Assembly: GCA_001801405.1 (NCBI GenBank)
Contig: MGXQ01000025.1
Coordinates: forward strand, 1-8,132
Length of the DNA: 8,132 bases
From: Gammaproteobacteria bacterium RIFCSPHIGHO2_02_FULL_42_13
Lineage (GTDB): Bacteria; Pseudomonadota; Gammaproteobacteria; UBA12402
Reading direction: 5' to 3'
Each line of letters begins with the position of its first letter. The first letter of the stretch is position 1. Under the pieces are notes generated by a model. It searched no databases, was not told where the DNA came from, and saw only the letters and a list, made by a program, of their open reading frames with translations. Positions 6,527-8,132 of the stretch are shown here, piece after piece. The translations under genes and the position numbers were made by a program.

Positions 6527-8132
6527 ATGCCGCACACCCTATATTTCATCACATTAAACGCCTGGTTTATAACGCTTGCCGTTAGCCTCCTCTTCTTTTT
6601 TATAAAAAATAATACGTTGCAACTCGCCTTACGCACAGCCACGATTGCAGTCGCTGGGCTCACTCTAATGCTAGGGCTCCAAGGACTCATCACTCAACAA
6701 ACTTTCTCACAAACCATTACTCTATTATTTATCGGACTTCACCCCAGTCTAAGCCTAAACCCACTCTCAAGCTTCTTTGTGCTCTTAATGGGATTGAGCT
6801 ATCTGGGTATCAGCTTATTTTCGTTTGATTATTTCAAACATTTTAGCAAAGTACAGCAACAAAAAATTCATCTTCTGGAAACACTGTTTGCATTTTCGAT
6901 ACTCCTTGTCTTTATGGCGAATGATCCTCTGACCTTTTTATTTGCCTGGGAAATCATGGCATTAACTTCTTATTTTCTGGTGGTCAGTATAGAGCCCAAC
7001 AAAAATTCTCGAAAAGCAGGATTTCTTTACCTGGCCATTACCCATATTGGTTTTTTTGCCCTCGTGATTAGTTTCTTTTTATTATTTCTTAACATGAATA
7101 GCGCGTTGTGGTTTTTTTCGCCGATGAGTCAAGGATTATCCCAAACGCAATCAATGGCCAATATCATATTTTTACTCGCATTTATTGGATTTGGTGCAAA
7201 AGCCGCACTCTTTCCATTGCATGTATGGCTGCCCGAAGCACATCCTGCCGCACCTTCCCCCATTTCTGCCCTGATGAGTGGCATCATGCTAAAAACCGCC
7301 ATCTATGGGTTCGTTCGATTTACATTTAGCTTTCTACTGGCTTACCAGCAACCGTGGTGGGGTTACAGCTTGGTCAGCATCGGCTTAATCACGATGCTCA
7401 TCGGCGTTATACATGCCGCCATGCAAACGGATATGAAGCGCTTACTCGCTTATTCTTCAATGGAAAATACCGGATTTATTTGCACCGCACTCGGCCTCGC
7501 TATTATTTTCTATCAATACCGCGAATTTATCTTATCAGATTTAGCCTTAATCGTCGTGTTACTCCACAGTTTAAATCACAGCCTGTTTAAATCGCTACTC
7601 TTTTTAGGCACGGGCTCCGTTTTACACGCCACTGGCGAACGCAATCTGGGTAAACTCGGCGGATTGATCCACAAAATGCCCTGGGTATCCGTTTGCACAC
7701 TCATCGGCGCGCTCTCTATGGCAGGATTACCTTTTTTTAATGGGTTTATTTCAGAGTGGTTGTATTTAGGTATTTTTTTTCATCATTATACAACTGCGCA
7801 GTTTCTATTAGCGATTCTCTCTCCGCTCATTATTGCGTTAAGTGTTTTAGTCTTTGGATTAGCCGGTTTTGTGATCGTAAAATTTTATGGGGTTGTTTTT
7901 TTGGGGCAACCGCGCGAATCCATTCTCACGCACGCCTATCCAAGCACGCACCTTGAACGAGCGGGATTACTCTGGTTATCCGTGTTTTGTGTATGGCTCG
8001 GGTTATGGCCAAACACCATCATCTCATTGATTCAAACAACCCTGCAACAGTTATTGCCTCAACTACAAACCGCCGTAGCAACAAAAGGAACATCTTTGCA
8101 ATTTGCGCTTAAGACGCCGCTGACCTCTTTTC
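6527..8132 (+). CDS. Hydrogenase-4 subunit B-like (HyfB/HycC/NuoL-M family) proton-translocating protein, 3' end outside window
   Basis: The frame is open from the ATG at 6527 to the window end, 535 residues without a stop. HyfB proteins are about 670 residues, so a C-terminal part is missing from the window. It is strongly hydrophobic with about a dozen membrane segments and belongs to the proton-conducting (Proton_antipo_M) family. HyfB-like signatures are FAWEIMALTSYFLV (Glu142), GFGAKAALFPLHVWLPEAHP (Lys225), SALMSGIMLKTAIYG, LAYSSMENTG, LNHSLFKSLLFLG (His351, Lys355), SVLHATGERNLGKLGGL and GLPFFNGFISEWL. Lys452 lies in a late helix. These residues align with the channel Glu/Lys set of complex I antiporter subunits. 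It would conduct protons or sodium across the inner membrane within a hydrogenase-4/formate-hydrogenlyase-like or Mrp-like complex; partner subunits would be expected downstream. MnhA/MnhD, NuoL/M and DabB are relatives but fit the motifs less well. It starts 4 bases after icmF with no ribosome site, indicating cotranscription and coupling. Confidence 0.88.
   Translation, partial: MPHTLYFITLNAWFITLAVSLLFFFIKNNTLQLALRTATIAVAGLTLMLGLQGLITQQTFSQTITLLFIGLHPSLSLNPLSSFFVLLMGLSYLGISLFSFDYFKHFSKVQQQKIHLLETLFAFSILLVFMANDPLTFLFAWEIMALTSYFLVVSIEPNKNSRKAGFLYLAITHIGFFALVISFFLLFLNMNSALWFFSPMSQGLSQTQSMANIIFLLAFIGFGAKAALFPLHVWLPEAHPAAPSPISALMSGIMLKTAIYGFVRFTFSFLLAYQQPWWGYSLVSIGLITMLIGVIHAAMQTDMKRLLAYSSMENTGFICTALGLAIIFYQYREFILSDLALIVVLLHSLNHSLFKSLLFLGTGSVLHATGERNLGKLGGLIHKMPWVSVCTLIGALSMAGLPFFNGFISEWLYLGIFFHHYTTAQFLLAILSPLIIALSVLVFGLAGFVIVKFYGVVFLGQPRESILTHAYPSTHLERAGLLWLSVFCVWLGLWPNTIISLIQTTLQQLLPQLQTAVATKGTSLQFALKTPLTSF

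Noticed and set aside
6451..7956. Short open frames on both strands across the HyfB-like gene
   Set aside because: The frame starting at 6527 is continuous with clear family motifs throughout; the others are out-of-frame or antisense shadows.

Overview
The window most likely comes from an AT-rich gammaproteobacterium of the order Legionellales (Legionella/Coxiella/Aquicella-like). The evidence is a DotU-IcmF pair whose sizes (269 and 1031 aa) and motifs fit the type IVB (Dot/Icm) secretion system better than a type VI system, together with a typical gammaproteobacterial Fis. No rRNA, tRNA, CRISPR array or transposase gene is visible, so the placement is an inference from protein families.

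Layout. Positions 1-155 hold a perfect 45-bp inverted repeat around a smaller palindrome, resembling a non-autonomous mobile or REP-type repeat. It lies just past the stop of a minus-strand gene (171-1589) for an ATPase_2/DUF234-type ATP-binding protein with an intact P-loop and a PD-(D/E)XK-like C-terminal motif. Its promoter lies around 1637-1664, inside a short segment present twice. About 300 bases with no convincing gene follow. Then comes a strong extended -10 promoter, a leader of about 125 nt and the fis gene (2154-2441), closed by a clear intrinsic terminator (2463-2497).

From about 2565 a new plus-strand transcription unit begins: dotU/icmH (2609-3418), icmF (3427-6522) and a hydrogenase-4 subunit B-like (HyfB) proton-translocating membrane protein (6527 to the window end, open). 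The genes are separated by 8 and 4 bases, and none has a visible Shine-Dalgarno sequence.

How the genes fit together. DotU and IcmF are inner-membrane partners that stabilise the Dot/Icm apparatus at the envelope. Fis is encoded immediately upstream and near-consensus Fis sites lie at both the fis and dotU promoters, so Fis could control itself and the secretion pair; Fis proteins are known regulators of Dot/Icm effector genes in Legionella. The tight coupling of a secretion subunit to a HyfB-like ion-pumping gene is the most unusual feature. I found no clearly new biological system; the main points of interest are this operon, the IcmF architecture and the terminal repeat.
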